From Acanthamoeba lenticulata (Eukaryota; Discosea; Longamoebia; Acanthamoebidae): a stretch of DNA of 64,000 nucleotides. Position 1 is the stretch's first letter, and each line of letters begins with the position of its first letter. Of this stretch, positions 19,703 through 31,400 are shown piece by piece. The translations under genes were made by a program, and so were the position numbers. The notes beneath the pieces were generated by a model. That model was not told the origin of the DNA and did no database searches. It was given only the letters and a program-made list of their open reading frames with translations. Where the stretch lies: NCBI GenBank assembly GCA_002179805.1, contig NAVB01000033.1, positions 62,001 through 126,000 on the forward strand. Reading direction: 5' to 3'.

Positions 19703-21270
19703 TTACTCAATGAAGAGGAGCAAGCTCTTCAAGTAGTCGCCTTCTGGATGACCTATGCTCACGGGGTGGTCGACGGCCTGGTGGTGTCGGTCGACGATGC
19801 GCACGCTGATGGTCACAATGTGAGTACTCAGATCAGACATTTCTATGGCTTGACAAAGGGCGCTGCGCCTCGTACCGACGCTTGGCCTCAACCGAGGCTT
19901 GCCACACGACCTTTTGAAACAGGTCGCGATCAACAAAATGAGAGCATGACGATGTCAGCATGAAGCTTCGTGGTGGCATCTTGCTGATGAGTAGCCTGCA
20001 CGTGCTCTTTCGTCAGCAGATCGAGTCTAGGACCGAGGAAAGGATGATGAGAGGATAGAGACCGGTTGATATCCTTGTAGCCTCGGCATGCTTGCACAAC
20101 ATCAGCCTTCTTCTTGGCGAAGGCAGGCGGGTCGAGTACAGCCAGCGAGTAGTGAGACAACTCGCTCGCAGGTCGGCGCAGGAACTCGAAGACGTCGGCT
20201 ACGAGATACTGCTGCTCCTCTGAAGAGACCATGTTTTGGGGCATTGAGTTGAGCACTTCCCGCATGTAGCGGTCATGAGGTGTTGGTACCAACAGCAAAG
20301 TCGTTAAGGCGGACGTTCTCCTTCGTCTTTTCGATGGCCTCCTTGGAGACGTCGACCGAAGTTGTGGACAGGGCGCCGCCCGCGAGCGCAGACACCGAGA
20401 AGGCACCCGTGTAAGAGAAGCAGTTCAAAACGTGCCTGCAAGGGTCGGGTGGAGAAGATGAACAACATGACGAGAAGAATGAAAGCTGACGTGAGGTGAA
20501 AGTGAAGAAAACAATACCTCTTGGCGGCCATACGGCGGATCATCGCTCGCATCTCCCGATGGTCCAAGAAGAAGCCTTGCACGAGCATCGTCACACCCCT
20601 TCGCCCATCAGCAGATGCTTACAGCTGACGAGCCTCGAGCGCCTGTACCTGTCTTCTGGCCTTGCACGACAGGCACGCTGTAGCGAAGGCCGTCTTCCAG
20701 CGCCGGCACGTCTCTCATCTCGGTGCCGTCCTCCTGGGTTCCGCCTAGCAGCCACCCGCAATCATCTGAAAGGCCTTCCTCCTTGCGGGCGAGGCCCGTG
20801 GACTTCTCGTAGATGTGCTGTGGCTGCAGTTGCTCAGCAAGCATGTGCACGACGTCCTCCTTCAGCCGCCGCATCCCCAACGTGTTCACCTGCAGCACGA
20901 GCGTGTGGTCGTATCGGTCAACGACGAGGCCGGGCAGGAAGTCGCCTTCACCGTTGACCACGCGGTACGCGTTCGTGTGTCCCCTGTCCGTGCTCAAAAA
21001 CGCAAGTTTTCTGAGCTCAATGGCACGATCGATACTGCTCCTGATGGCTGCCGTTGGCTCAGCAGCTTCATCATAGGAAATGACACGCCCGGCGATGTTC
21101 GATTTTGAGTTGAAGTAGGCCTGCGCCAAGAATTCGCCTTGGCTCGAGTACACCTTGCAAACCTCTCCCTCAGCGCCCTTCCCTGACGCTACCGCACCGG
21201 AGAAGATCCATGGATGGCCGCGCAAGATCGCGCCCTCCTTGCCAGCCTTCAGGACCACCCTTTTTGCCAT
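19703..21270 (-). CDS. rlmI: RlmI-type SAM-dependent RNA cytosine-5 methyltransferase
   Basis: Model: complement(join(19703..19805, 19876..19983, 20063..20219, 20290..20435, 20518..20575, 20649..21270)), 397 residues, nearly the size of E. coli RlmI. The N-terminal PUA-like domain runs from AKRVVLKAGKEGAILRGHPW. The Rossmann methyltransferase part shows GQKTGFFLDHREMR, NCFSYTGAFSV (SAM-binding), VDVSKEAIEKTKENV, LAVLDPPAFAKKKADV and CRGYKDINR. SSCSHFVDRDLFQKVV supplies the likely catalytic Cys, and VDHPVSIGHPEGDYLKSLLL closes the fold. In bacteria the enzyme makes m5C1962 in 23S rRNA; here the target could be mitochondrial rRNA, which is inference. The frame stays open upstream to 21555, but the ATG at 21268-21270 fits the family and leaves room for the divergent gene at 21469. 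Confidence 0.93.
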
Positions 21271-21468
21271 CTTGTATCTTGGCGCTCTTTCTGCCTCAAC
21301 ATCGCACCACACAACTTTCGCCCCAGTTTTCTTCGTCAACAGTGGGGCGACTACTCGGGGCGACAACAACAGCGAAGGAAACAGCCGAAGAGCACACACC
21401 CTGAACTGACGTAAGACTACGAGTGCTGGTGGTGCCAAAGAAGAGGAACCACAAGAGGAAGCCACAAG

Positions 21469-23946
21469 ATGATGGATAGGCAGTGGATGGGGTTCCACGT
21501 GCTTGCCGCCTGCCTCGTTGCCGTGCTCCTTTGTGCTGCTTCCTCTCGAGCCCAAGTGGCACCCTATTACGTCAGTACGTGTGCTCCACTACCTAGTCCA
21601 ATCTCTTGTTAGAGAGCGAAGGAATCTTTAACAATCTCCTTTCTCTTCCATAAACTGGCCAGGCTACCAGTTGCACAGCTGGGATGACCTGAACGAGTGG
21701 CCGCAGGCCCTGCTCAAGTCGCACGGCCTCTCGGGCGACAAGTGGTTCAAGATCGACCCCCACTTCATGCCACCAGGTACCACTGCTTGTTGTTGGCCAG
21801 CAACGTCATGCAGCTGCTCACGCTCGTGTCTCCCACGCCAGAGTTTTGCGCGACGCAAGAGCGCGTGCCGCACGGGGACAGCCGCGGCTGCTTCGTGCTG
21901 TCTCACGACACGCCCACGCCAGACGCGCAGTACAACTCCACGCAGGACGTGACGCGCCTCCTGCAGGACCCGGCACTGCGGCCCTTCTTCGCCGCAGGCG
22001 GCCCGCGGGTCTACATCGCGCTGTGCTTCAAGAGCGCGCCGTTCATGTGCGAGAACACGGCCGTGGCCCACGCGTGGCTGTCGCTCGTCGACGAGTTCCT
22101 GGCCCAGGCCGGCGAGGCGGTACGCCGACTGGGCCTGGCGGTCGAGTTTGTGCTCGACGGCGACGCCGCGCCGGAGGACCAGCGGCCGTGCCTGTGGCAG
22201 CGCTGGCGGCCGCTGGTCTCCACCTGGATCGACCTGCCGCTCGAGGCCCTCTTCTCCAACGACTCGGCCTACGCCTACGACCGCTTCCAAGTGCTCAACC
22301 TGCCCACCGTCCCGCTCGACCCGGGCCTCAACTTTGCCCTCCTGGCCGACCTCGTCGGCTACGGCCGCTTCGCGCAGAGCCCCTACCCGTTCCTCTGCTG
22401 GGAGCCCTCCGACCAGACCGTCATCGCCGCCGTCCTGGACACGTACCTCGCCGGCGGCGTCGTTCACCAAGCCGGCTTCCGCTTCGCCATCAACATCGAC
22501 CCGGTCCAGTTCCTCGTCTACGCGGCGGCCTACGACCGCTCGGCCCTCAACGTGCCACTGCCCGCCCTGGCCTCGTCCTCGTCCTCGTCCTCTGTGCCCG
22601 TCTTGGCCTTGTCCTCTGCTGACGCTGAGATCGTCTCAGCCTGGGGCCAGCGCCGTCGCGGCCGCCCGCACGTCGTGGTCGTCCCGCCGGCGGCCGCCGC
22701 TGCCGATGACCTTTACCGCTCGCTCGTGTTCTCCGAAGTCGTCGACGACAACGGCAACAACGACGCCCAAGCCGGCCTGGACTTCCAGCTGTTTGGCCAC
22801 GCGGCGCTCTTGGGCGAGCCGCACCTGCTGGACGAGGGTCCCGTGCCGCCGGCCGTCGCGGCGGCGCTGACGGCCCGCCTGGTCGCCGCCTCGGCCGCCG
22901 GCCCGCTCGTGCTGCTGGCCGACGCGCGCGACCGCTTCGCGTTTGTCAACGCGTCCAAGACCTCGGCCGAGTCGCTCGTCCCGCTGGCCAACGGCAGCTT
23001 TGCCTCTTTCGCCGGCGCCACCAACACGCTGGCGGCGGCCGTCAACGGCCTGTCGTCACCGTCCGGGCCCGCGTGGCTCGTGTTGCGCGCCTTTGAGTCA
23101 AGCGCCTGCGCACTAGGCCTCGAGGCCCTGCTCGCCGTCGACGGCGCGCTCGGGCAGCTCAAGCCTCTGGCGGCCGCCGCGTGCGTCGTGCCTGCCAATG
23201 CCGCCCCTGCCGCTGACGTCGTCTCGGCCAGCGTGGCTGTCGTCACCGCCGCGGCTGCGGCCGCGGCCAACGCCAGCCTCCCGACGTCCGCGGTCGCCTG
23301 CGGCAATGCCACCGCGGCGGTCGGCCTCGTTGCCTACGCCACGCGGGACCGGACCATCGCCCACGCCAGCTTCTGTCTCTCGCTCGGCTCCGGTAGCGTT
23401 GGCGCGCGGCTGGCCGTGGCCGGGCCGGCGACGGTGGGCGTGGGCGACGCGCCATCCGTCTCGATCGCGTTCGAGGCCGCCGACGGCGCCGCCGATGGTG
23501 GACGGCCGGTGGCGCTGGTCGTGCAGGGCGAGGGCTACTGCTTCAACTCCGAGACCAAGAACAAGCGGCCTCACCCGCGCGTGTGCGAATCGACGCCGGT
23601 GTCGACGCCCGACACGCTGGTCTACAGCTACGGCCCGCTCGACGCCTTCCTGGCCCGCGCGGCGGCGGCGACGACAAAAACGACGGCCGCCGCGTGGATC
23701 ACGAGCTGTGCCCGCGACATCACCCACGGCGTGTACGACATGGGCACGTCGCCCTCGGCCACGCTCTTCAACTTGTACAACACCAACAAGAAGAAGGAGG
23801 AGAAGAAGGAGCTGCTTCTGGGGCTGCTCGAGGTGCACGAGGGCGTCGACGCCTCTCAAGCGGCCAACGAATGCGGCGCGGCACGACCCTACGGCCGCGG
23901 CCGGCTCGTGATGGACGCCTGGCCGGCCTTCCCGCTTCGTTTCTGA
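21469..23946 (+). CDS. Secreted PLC-like (TIM-barrel) phosphodiesterase
   Basis: Model: join(21469..21574, 21663..21776, 21842..23946), 774 residues. Signal peptide at the start (HVLAACLVAVLLCAASSRAQ). The mature N-terminus has HSWDDLNEW, KWFKIDPHF, an FCA segment and GCFVLSHDTP, the pattern of PI-PLC/GDPD-type barrels with substrate-binding acid and His residues. FAINIDPVQFLVYAAA is a further barrel strand. The C-terminal 350 residues are Ala-rich with several NxS/T sites and look like secreted beta-rich modules. It may hydrolyse phospholipid head groups or glycerophosphodiesters outside the cell or in lysosomes. A frame change near 21777 that looks like a frameshift is resolved by a 65-base GT-AG intron. 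It starts 198 bases from the divergent RlmI gene. Confidence 0.7.
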
Positions 23947-24049
23947 TGTTCTATTATTTATTTTATTCTATTTATTTTCTTTATTGTTTGAATACGTCGT
24001 TTTTGTGAATAAATATGAATATTTTATTATTTCAGCTGCGCGGCATGGC

Positions 24050-25346
24050 CTAGAGCGCTTTGACGAGGGCGCAGAGATGGGCGTTAAGGCGGGCGTCGAC
24101 GCCCACGCGACGTCCCTCGCGCGCGATGTGGCCGTTGATGAAGTCGATCTCCGTCGAGCGGCCGCGCTCGACGTCGCGCAGCATCGACGACCGGTTGGCG
24201 GCCGTGGCCGTGGCCACCTGCCGCACATAGTCCTCGGCTCGCTGCCGCGCCTGGGCCCAGCCCGCCTCTTCCTGCTCGTGGCTGTGGCCGCCGGGGAGGT
24301 CGACGCCCAGGGCGCGGGCCACGGCCACGGCTTCGGCCACGACGTCGACCATCAGAGCCTGGAGATGTGGGTTGGTCATGAGGCGGCCGTTGGGTACGCC
24401 GTAGAGCGCCGTGAGCGGGTTGATGGCGGCGTTGGCCATGAGTTTGAGCCACGCCCGTCGCTCGAGCTCACCGGGGTCGGCCGCGACGGCCGCGTTCATG
24501 CCGGCCCGCACGAGCCGGTCGCGCAGGGCTGCGGCGAGTCGGCCGCCGTCGCCCGTGACTGGCGGGAGGATCGTCTGGCCGTGGCCCGTGTGGACGACCT
24601 CGCCCGGCCGCGTCAGGAGGGCGCCCACGTCGGTGATGCCCTGCACGACCGTCACCGGCGAAGGATTTGAAGTCGAAGACGCAGACGAGGACGAGGCGTT
24701 GACGCAGTCCTGCAGGATCTCGCGGTTGCCCATCCCGTTCTGGAGGGTCAGCAGGAGGCCGCCTGGGCGCACGAGGCGGCGCAGAGGGAGACGCGAGGCC
24801 GCGGCCTGGGTATCGTAGGCCTTGGTCAAGAACACCAGCACATCGGCGGCCGGCGGCAGGGACGCGTCTTCGACGGCTCCGGTCTCGGCCATGACCGCCG
24901 CCACGGGGTGCACCGTTCCCGCCTCCTGTGATTGCTGGAGCTGCGGCGTCGACGGTTGACGGGTGGCAACGGCGTCGATGAGCCGCAGCCCGCCTGCGCG
25001 CTGGATGGCCTCGCGGTGCGCCTCCGACCGCACCAGCGCCCACACGTCACAACCTGGACCAGGTGCCCACCCATGAGATGGGTGAGGAGAGAAGCAAGCA
25101 AGCAAGCGTGAAGCGAAAAGGCGAACCTGACGCGGCCAACTTGGCGGCAAAGAGGGAACCGAGGGCGCCCAGGCCAACCACCCCCACCCGCAAGGGCGGC
25201 AGCGACGCGTCGTTGGACTGCTCGCGCCTTGTTGTGTTGTCGCTCGTTGTTGTGGCGTATGCGCTGGCGCTGGGCCGCTGGAACGCGCTCCAAAGACGCC
25301 CTCGGCAAGCGCTCCCCTGGCGCAGCACCACCCCCGCCCTCCTCAT
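24050..25346 (-). CDS. panE: 2-dehydropantoate 2-reductase (ketopantoate reductase)
   Basis: Model: complement(join(24050..25053, 25127..25346)), 407 residues. The NADPH-binding motif is VGVVGLGALGSLFAAKLA, followed by VWALVRSEAHREAI. Family marks downstream are VFLTKAYDTQAAASRL, LLTLQNGMGNREIL, GITDVGALL, GHGQTILPP, AWLKLMANAAINPLTALYG and RSSMLRDVERGRSTEIDFINGHI, which holds the catalytic and substrate residues. It reduces ketopantoate to pantoate in vitamin B5/CoA synthesis. The first 40 residues are rich in Arg and Ser and poor in acids, fitting a mitochondrial targeting peptide. It is convergent with the PLC-like gene, 103 bases apart. Confidence 0.92.
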
Positions 25347-25425
25347 CTTTCTTTTCCTCCTGTTTTTATTCCGAATAAAAACAATTTTGAAAAATATTTT
25401 ATAATTTAATAATTTAGCTGTGAGG

Positions 25426-28400
25426 CTACACCGAGGGGAGAGACGAAGCGGCCGAGGCCAGCGACACCGAGCGCGCCGGCGGGGAAGGCGATGAGGCGGC
25501 CGACGACAGCGGAGACGACGTCGTGCCCGAGAAGCTGCGCTGGCGCGACGGCGATGATGGGCCCGTCATCGTCGGCGAGGAGATGGTAGGGAGGGTGGGT
25601 GACACGGAGATGCGGTTGGCCATGGCGTTGGTGATGTCCCGCATCCACTCCATCTTCTCCTCAAAGGCCGGGCACGAGAAGCGCAGGCGGCTCGCGCCCT
25701 TTTCGCTCGACGACGACGATGACGACGAGACGACGATCTCAAAGGCCGACTCGGCGCCCTTGACCTCGGGCGCGTCCTGCAGCTGGATGTCGCGCGTGAA
25801 CAGGAGGCGCTTGAAGCTGTACTGGCCCTCCTTCTTCCGCTTGGTCACCAGCATCAGGTCGTTGAACAGGAAGCAGAATCTGCCCGAGTACATCACCATC
25901 ACCACCACATCAGCTTCACGCGCGGGTTTGCGTGTTGTGTGTGTGTGTGTGCGTGACGTGCCTTGCCCGGGGCTTCTTGTCGTTGCCGACGAGGAGGGAG
26001 AGCTTGCCCTCCCGCACGAACCGCCGATGCGGCGCAAACAGTTTCTGCGGTTACCAGCGACAACGTTTAGAAAAATAAGTAAATAAGTAAATAAATAAAA
26101 GGAAAGTGAAAGGGAAGGGAAGCGGAGGACGTACGACGGGAAGCTTGCCGGTGAGGGACTGCTGGATGGTGAGGACTTTGGTGCTGTTCTCGACCTCGCG
26201 CTTGTAGTCGTTGACCTTGTCCGCCATCTGCTTCACCTTGGCCAAGCTCTGCGTGTTTTTCATTCATGATACGTCATCGCAGTTAAAACAATGCCTAACA
26301 ATAATAATAATAAATTCATAATAAATAATTCATAATAGATATAATTATACCTCGAGTATCGGGTGGAAGTCCGGGTGAGTGGTGGGTGTCGCCCGAGCCA
26401 GCTCCTGTTGCAACAGAACACGAACATGAAGGCCCATCGGCAAGAAGAGCGAGAGCGAGAAAGAAGGAATGTGAGCTATGCGCATCGTGATTGTGCGGTG
26501 TGAGAGGACAAAGAGAGAAGAGGAAGGGACCTGGAGGAGGAGCACGTAGCGCGGGATGCGCTGGATGGGCACGATCAGCAGGTCCGTCAAGATGAGACCC
26601 CGCGACTCCTTCAGCCGCTTCGCGTTCTGCTTAAAACGAACAGCCAGCGTCAGACAAAAGCTATAGAGGGCGAGCGCGGTGGGGGGGATGGGCAGGCAAA
26701 CGTTTTGGAAGGCGATGAAGGCGGGGTTGCTCATGTAGCGGTCCAGCGTGTCCATGGCGTTGGTGTAGCTGCTGATGTACGGGTTGTAGGCCTTCAGGTA
26801 CACCGTCTGTCATTACGACACCCAACCGCACACAAGAACATTTCATTCCATTCCATTCATTAATTTAGTCATTTATCAAAAATAAATGATTGGGGTAAGG
26901 GTAGGTGCAATGATACGCGTACCATCTCGGAGAAGATGTCGGCCAGGGTCTGGTCATCACTCCACTCAGCGACGCGCTGCTCCAACGTCTGTCGTCGGGG
27001 TTAGCGAATTGCATTCTTGGTCAAATTAATTATTTGGAGAAAATAAACTAAACTAAAATAAAATAAAATAAAATAAATGAATCACAAACAAAACGAATGC
27101 AATTTTTGAGGAGAGAACTGATGGTGGCGACGTACGCGGAGGAGGTTGGAGTTGTACTGGTGGATGACTTCGATGCCGCCAAAGATGTTCTTGATGTCGG
27201 CGGCCGAGAGGATCTCCTTCTTGTTGTCGAGGGAGCTTCGCAGCGGGTTGAGGTACTGCTGTACGAGCAGGCCCAGCTGGAACACGTACGTCCGCTCGGT
27301 CTCGACCAGCTCCTGCGCCACGCGGGCTCGCTTCACCAGCTTTTGCTCTGCCGCCGTCACCATCATCGTCATCGCCATCATTAACCACATGTTGGTCAGC
27401 CAATTGAACTGGGGCCACACAGGATCAGAGGTCTCGTACTGATTTCGTCGTCGGTCTCGGGAGTCCGGGGCGTGAACTGCTTCTCGAGATTCTCGAGGAG
27501 GATGCGCGCCTCGGCCTCGGCCTTGTTGACGCTCTCCGCAACCGACGAGTACCGCGTGATCGCCTCCTGCTCCTGTAATTATGATTAATGATTTATTTCA
27601 AAGTGAGTTGACAGTTGAACAAAAGAATGCAAGGAATGGAGACGAACCTTGGCGTCGCCGTTGGTGGAGGCCGAGGTCGAAGTGGACGTCGAGGACTCGG
27701 CGCGAGTCGAAGCGCGTCGGCGAGAAGACCCGCCGACCATGAGAGTCAGGCGGCGCTTGGACGACGCGAGAACGACCCGCTCGCGGAACTCGTCTGGCGA
27801 GAGGCCCGCGGCCTGCCGGCGCGCCTTGACCTGCTGCGCTCGCGCCTTGTCCAGCTGCTTGGCCGTCGCGCCGGTGGCCAGGCCCTCGTTCGACAATGTC
27901 CGCGCGTGGCCCTTAGCGGCGCCCGCGCCGGCGGGCGGCAGCACAAAGGCCTGCGGGAAGAAGCCGACGAAGTCGGCGGGAGCGGCGGCGCTGCTGTGGA
28001 GGCGACCGGTGCACCAGAAGGAGCCCAGCGCTGGCTCGACGATCTCGATAGCGTCACCTCGGGCAAAGGCCAGCTCAGCCTCGTGCAGGTCTGGCCCGCG
28101 GTTGTCCACCGCCGCGAGCACGACGTCGCCCTTGCGCAGCAGCTGCTGCGGCGCTGCCTTAGACGTCGTGCTCTTGCGGCTCTTGCTGCTGCTGCTGCGT
28201 TTGCTGCTGGCGCTGGCGGTCTTAGACTGGGGCGCCTCGCTGTCGGTGCTGCTCGACTCGCCGTCGGAGCTGGCAGTGTCTTCGTCGTCGTGATGATCGG
28301 CCGTCAAGTCGTCGTCCGAGAAGGCGAGGTTCGCCATATTGTGGCGCACCTTGAGCAGGGCGTCGTGGATGGCGCGCCGGGTGGCCGCCCGGAACTCGTT

Positions 28401-31400
28401 GCCGCTGGAGTCGGTCTTAGCGGCCGAGAGCACGGCGAGTTGGTCGCGCACTTGCTGGAGCTCGCGCTGGAGGTCCTGCATCACGCGCTCCTCGTTGGCC
28501 TCATGGGTGGCGGTCCACTGCTGCTGGGCGGCCTCGACCGCCTCGCGCACCCGCCGCTCCACCTCGGCCTCTTGTGTCGGTGCAGCGGCAGCGGCGGAAG
28601 CAGCAGTACGGAGCTGCTCGAGCTCAGCGAGTGCCTCCGCCAATCGCGCCGCTGTCTCGTCAACTTGGGCGCGAAGCTGGGCCACGACCTCGTTTTCACA
28701 CTTTTTCTTCGTTTCGCTTTCTGCGGCCGCGGCCGCAGTGGCCTTGGCAGCCGCCTCGCTCTGCTCGGCCTGGTCGCGTCGGAGGGCAGCCAGCTCGAGC
28801 TCGAGCCGGCTCCGCACTTCGTCCGTGGCTTCCTTCTCGCGCCGGGCGCGTTCGAGCTCGTCTTCGCTGTGGCGCTGCTCCGCTCGGAGCTTATCTAGCT
28901 GGGCTCGCAGTTCAGCAGTCACGGCGTCGTCCTCCCCGCGGCGGCGCTCGAGCTCAACGCGGGCGATCTCGAGCTCCCGGCCGAGCCGGGCCGCCTCCTC
29001 GCCTTCTTGTCGCTCATCGCGCTGGCGCCGATCGCGAAGCTCATCGACGACGGCCTCGAGTCGGTGGACCTCCTCCTGGGTCAGCGCCAGCTGCTCCTCG
29101 CGCCGCTTCCACTCGTTGGCCAGGCCCTCCAGGTCGCTGGCATACTTGGATACCTCCTCACGCGCCACGTCGAGCATGGCGGCCAGGTCGTTCCGCTCCT
29201 CAAATAACCCAGCGGCCTCGCCCTCCTTGACTTGCAGCGCGGCTTCGAGCTGGCTCAGGTGTGTGTCTTGAGCAGCCGCACGCTCGCGCTCGGCTTGGAG
29301 GGTGGCCTGGAGCTCGCTAAGCTCGTGGTCCTTGGCCGCCAGCTGCTCATCGTGCGCAGCCCTGAGAGTGACTTGCAGCTCCTCCAGCTTACGGTCCATG
29401 GCGGTCGCCTGCTCGCGCTCGGCCTCCAAGGCCGCCTGGAGCTCGCGCAGCTTCTGGTCCTTGACGGCCGATTGCTCGCGCTCGGCCTCGACCGCAGCTT
29501 GCAACTCGCTCAGCTCCTGCGCCTTGGCTGCTGAGGCTTGCTCGCGCTCGGCTTGGAGCGTGGCTTGAAGCTCGCTCAGCTGGCGGTCCTTGGTGGCCAC
29601 CTGCTCGCGCACGGCCTCCAAGGCCGACTGGAGCTCGCTCAGTTGCTTATTGTTGTTGCCCGCCTGCTCGCGCTCGGCCTCCAGCGTTGTCTGAAGCTCG
29701 CTCAGCTCCTGCGCCTTGGCCATTTGGAGCTCGTTCAGCTCTTGGTCCTTGCCTGCCACGCGGTCGCGTTCGGCCTCCAAGGCCGCTTGCAACTGGCTCA
29801 GCTCCTGGTCTTTGGCCGCTACCTGTCCATCGTGCTCAGCCTTGAAGGTAGCCTTCAGCTCCTCCAGTTCGCGCTCCTTGGCCACGGCGCGCTCGCGCTC
29901 GGCTTCCAGGGTCGCCTGGAGCTCGCTTAGCTGCTGGTCCTTGGCAGCGACCTGCTCGCGCTCGGCCTTGGCTGCCCCCGCTTGCTCGTCCAGTTCTCGC
30001 TCCTTGGTCGCGGCGCGCTCGCGTTCGGCCTCCAGGGCCGCTTGCAGCTCGCTCAGCTGCTGGTCCTTGCCCGCCCCGGCAGCAGTGGCCTGCTCGCGCT
30101 GGGCATCGAGGCTCTGCTGGAGGTCGGCCAGTTGCTGGTCCCTGGCGGCCACCTGCTCGCGCTCTGACTCGACAGCCGCCCGCAGCTCATCCAGCTGTCC
30201 GCGCGCCTGCTCCAGCTCGGCAGCTCGACCCTCAAACTCATCGCGCAGTTGCTTTTCCTTGGCCTCGCTCTGCTGTCGCTCGGCCTCGAGCGCGGCCTGG
30301 AGCTCGCTCAGCTCGCGGTCCTTGGCGGTCACTTGCTCGCGCTCGGCCTCTGCGCTCTGCTGAAGCTCACTCAGCTGGCGATCCCTGGCCTCCAGCTGCT
30401 CGCGCGACTGGGCCAGCTCGGCGGTGTGAGCCAACAGGCGCTCCTCGAGCTCGTGGAGCCGTCGGTCCTTGGCGGCGGCCTGCTCGCGCTCTGACTCGAG
30501 CGCAGTCTGGAGCTCGCCCACCTGCGCGCGCTCGGCGTCGAGGCCCTGGCGCTGCTCGCGCTCGACAACGAGCGCCTGCTGGAGCTCGTGGACTTGGTGG
30601 TCCTTGGCGGTCGCTTGCTGGCGCTCCGCCTCCATCGCGGCCTGGATCTCGCTCAGCTCGCGGTCCTTAGCGGCCGCCTGCTCGCGCGCGGCGTCGAGTG
30701 CAGCCTGTAGCTCATCCTTGGAGGCGACGGCCTGCTCGCGTTCCGAGTGAAGGCTCTGCTGTAGGTCATGAAGCTGTTTCTCGTAAGAGGTGCTCCGCTC
30801 GCGCTCCGCCTCGACGACTGCCTTAAGCTCGCACAGCTCCTGCTCCTTGGCTGCCACCTGCTGACGCTCGGTCTCGACGGCCGTCTGGATGCGCACCAGC
30901 TCGTCCGATCGACCGGCCTCGTGCTGATCGCGCTCAGTTTGTAGGGCAGCCTGAAGCTCCTCCAGCTGACGGTCCTTGGTGGCTACCTGCTGGCGTTCGA
31001 CCTCCACTGCGGCCTGGAGCTCGCTCAGCTTTTGGTCCTTGGCTGCCGCGGCCTGTTCGAACTCGACCTTGTGGGTGGCCTGGAGTTCCGCCAGCTGGCG
31101 ATCCTTGGCGGCCACTTGCTCGCGCTCGGCCTCGACCGCGGCCTGGAGCTCGCTCAGCTCCTGCGCCTTGGCTGCCACTTGCTCGTACGAGGCCGCTAAC
31201 GCCGCTTCCAGCCGGACCACTTCGGCCCTTTGGCCGGCCTCGGCTTCCTCGGCCTTTTGTGCTAGTTCGGTCAGCTCTCGTTCCTTGGTTGCCACGCGCT
31301 CGCGCTCGGCCTCAAAGGCCGCTTGCAACTCGCCCAGCTGCTGGTCCTTGGCAGCAGCTTGCTCGCGCTCGGCCTCCAAGGCCGCTTGCAACTCGCTCAG

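Noticed and set aside
21770..21845. Apparent frameshift in the PLC-like gene
   Set aside because: A 65-base GT-AG intron (21777-21841) joins HFMPP to EFCATQ in phase, so no frameshift is needed.
23113..23859. 248-residue minus-strand frame in the PLC-like gene
   Set aside because: Arg/Gly-rich shadow frame with no motif; the plus-strand gene has splice and domain support.
27615..29270. Long plus-strand open frames over the coiled-coil exon
   Set aside because: They are shadows of the minus-strand repeats: GC-rich codons leave few stops on the other strand, and the encoded text is Arg/Ser- or Leu/Gly-rich without domains.
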